Assembly (NCBI GenBank): GCA_903870955.1
Contig: CAIQEX010000722.1
Coordinates: 1-6,605, forward strand
Reading direction: 5' to 3'
DNA: 6,605 bases
Source of the DNA: an uncultured beta proteobacterium
GTDB taxonomy: Bacteria > Pseudomonadota > Gammaproteobacteria > Burkholderiales > Burkholderiaceae_C
Part shown: positions 6,213 to 6,605 of the stretch, piece after piece
Layout of the letters: the number at the start of each line of letters is the position of its first letter
Numbering within the stretch: the stretch's first letter is position 1
The notes under the pieces: generated by a model
Databases searched by the model: none
Seen by the model: the letters and a program-made list of their open reading frames with translations, nothing else
Told to the model about the DNA's origin: nothing
Position numbers and translations under genes: made by a program

Positions 6213-6605
6213 ATGGCCAAGATTTTTTGCGTAGCCAACCAAAAGGGTGGGGTCGGCAAGACTACAACCACCGTCAATCTGGCGGCCGGTTTGGCTAAAG
6301 TCGGGCAGCGCGTGCTGATGATTGACCTGGACCCACAGGGCAATGCCACCATGGGTTCTGGTGTGGATAAACGCAAACTCGCGCTCTCGGTTTACGACGT
6401 GCTGCTGGAGTCCGCCACCATTGCCGAGGCGCGCGTTCAAAGCGAAAAACTTATCGCGGCCGGGTGCGGCTACGACATTCTGGGGGCCAACCGTGAGTTG
6501 GCCGGAGCCGAGGTGGAATTGGTGGAGGTGGAGCGTCGCGAGCGCAGACTCAAGGCCGCCATCGCCGTGGTCGCCACCGAATATGATTTTGTTCTGATCG
6601 ACTGC
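6213..6605 (+). CDS. parA: Chromosome partitioning ATPase ParA (Soj), 5' part only
   Basis: ParA is the Walker-type ATPase that dimerises on ATP, coats nucleoid DNA and drives movement of ParB-parS complexes towards the cell poles. The first 131 residues are present. The deviant Walker A motif KGGVGKTT is at 11-18, with signature Lys11 and catalytic Lys16; the A' motif MIDLDPQGN at 36-44, with Asp38 and Asp40; and the start of Walker B, FVLIDC, at 126-131, where the window ends. The start at 6213 ([13 protein letters not shown]) fits the chromosomal Soj N-terminus and has AGGGGA at 6197-6202, 10 bases upstream. An in-frame ATG at 6165, overlapping the exporter stop, would add 16 residues without family resemblance but cannot be excluded. 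The three parS sites upstream identify it as the chromosomal system. ParB is expected just beyond the window. Confidence 0.96.
   Translation, partial: MAKIFCVANQKGGVGKTTTTVNLAAGLAKVGQRVLMIDLDPQGNATMGSGVDKRKLALSVYDVLLESATIAEARVQSEKLIAAGCGYDILGANRELAGAEVELVEVERRERRLKAAIAVVATEYDFVLIDC
6362..6370 (-). other. Consensus DnaA box within parA
   Basis: Read on the minus strand this is TTATCCACA, the exact strong DnaA box. It is translated in parA as part of the Gly-Val-Asp-Lys stretch at residues 50-53, which is conserved in ParA proteins, so protein constraint may explain it. There is no cluster of further exact boxes and no AT-rich unwinding region here, so this is not an origin. A role in linking DnaA to segregation is only a possibility. 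Confidence 0.25.

Overview
The window looks like a piece of a betaproteobacterial chromosome, most likely Burkholderiales and close to Comamonadaceae (Rhodoferax or Polaromonas type). The basis is the GC-rich coding sequence, the wording of the MnmG and ParA proteins, and the order mnmG, rsmG, lysE-type exporter, parA. Genus assignment is inference from recalled protein similarity; no search was run. In such genomes this order marks the neighbourhood of the chromosome partitioning locus.

Left part (1-2470). The 3' end of a cytochrome b561 gene on the plus strand meets, tail to tail and with overlapping stop codons, a two-gene operon on the minus strand. That operon encodes a small Tat-signal protein of the gluconate 2-dehydrogenase subunit 3 type and, 2 bases downstream, a GMC-family FAD oxidoreductase with a three-cysteine cluster. 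Together they look like the catalytic core of a periplasmic sugar or alcohol dehydrogenase in which the signal-bearing small subunit carries the flavoprotein through the Tat system. No cytochrome c subunit lies in the operon. The oxidoreductase gene contains a short block of inverted repeats that seems to be an in-frame insertion of an interspersed repeat.

Middle (2471-2636). A 166-base divergent intergenic region separates the operon from mnmG and holds a candidate mnmG promoter.

Right part (2637-6605). All genes run on the plus strand: mnmG (tRNA wobble uridine modification) overlaps rsmG (16S rRNA m7G527 methyltransferase) by an ATGA junction. A 149-base gap follows, then a RhtB/LysE-family exporter gene, which is closely followed by parA (soj). 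The window end cuts parA off just before the end of its Walker B motif.

The most notable non-coding signal is three parS centromere sites: a perfect palindrome inside mnmG (4124-4139), one inside the 3' end of rsmG (5331-5346) and one in the gap before the exporter gene (5471-5486). ParB, presumably encoded just beyond the window, would load on these and ParA would move the loaded region. This segment is therefore both a housekeeping RNA-modification operon and part of the chromosome's centromere. I see no CRISPR array, transposase, tRNA or rRNA gene, and no convincing intrinsic terminator. The novel-system candidates are modest: the incomplete GMC complex and the repeat insertion within it.
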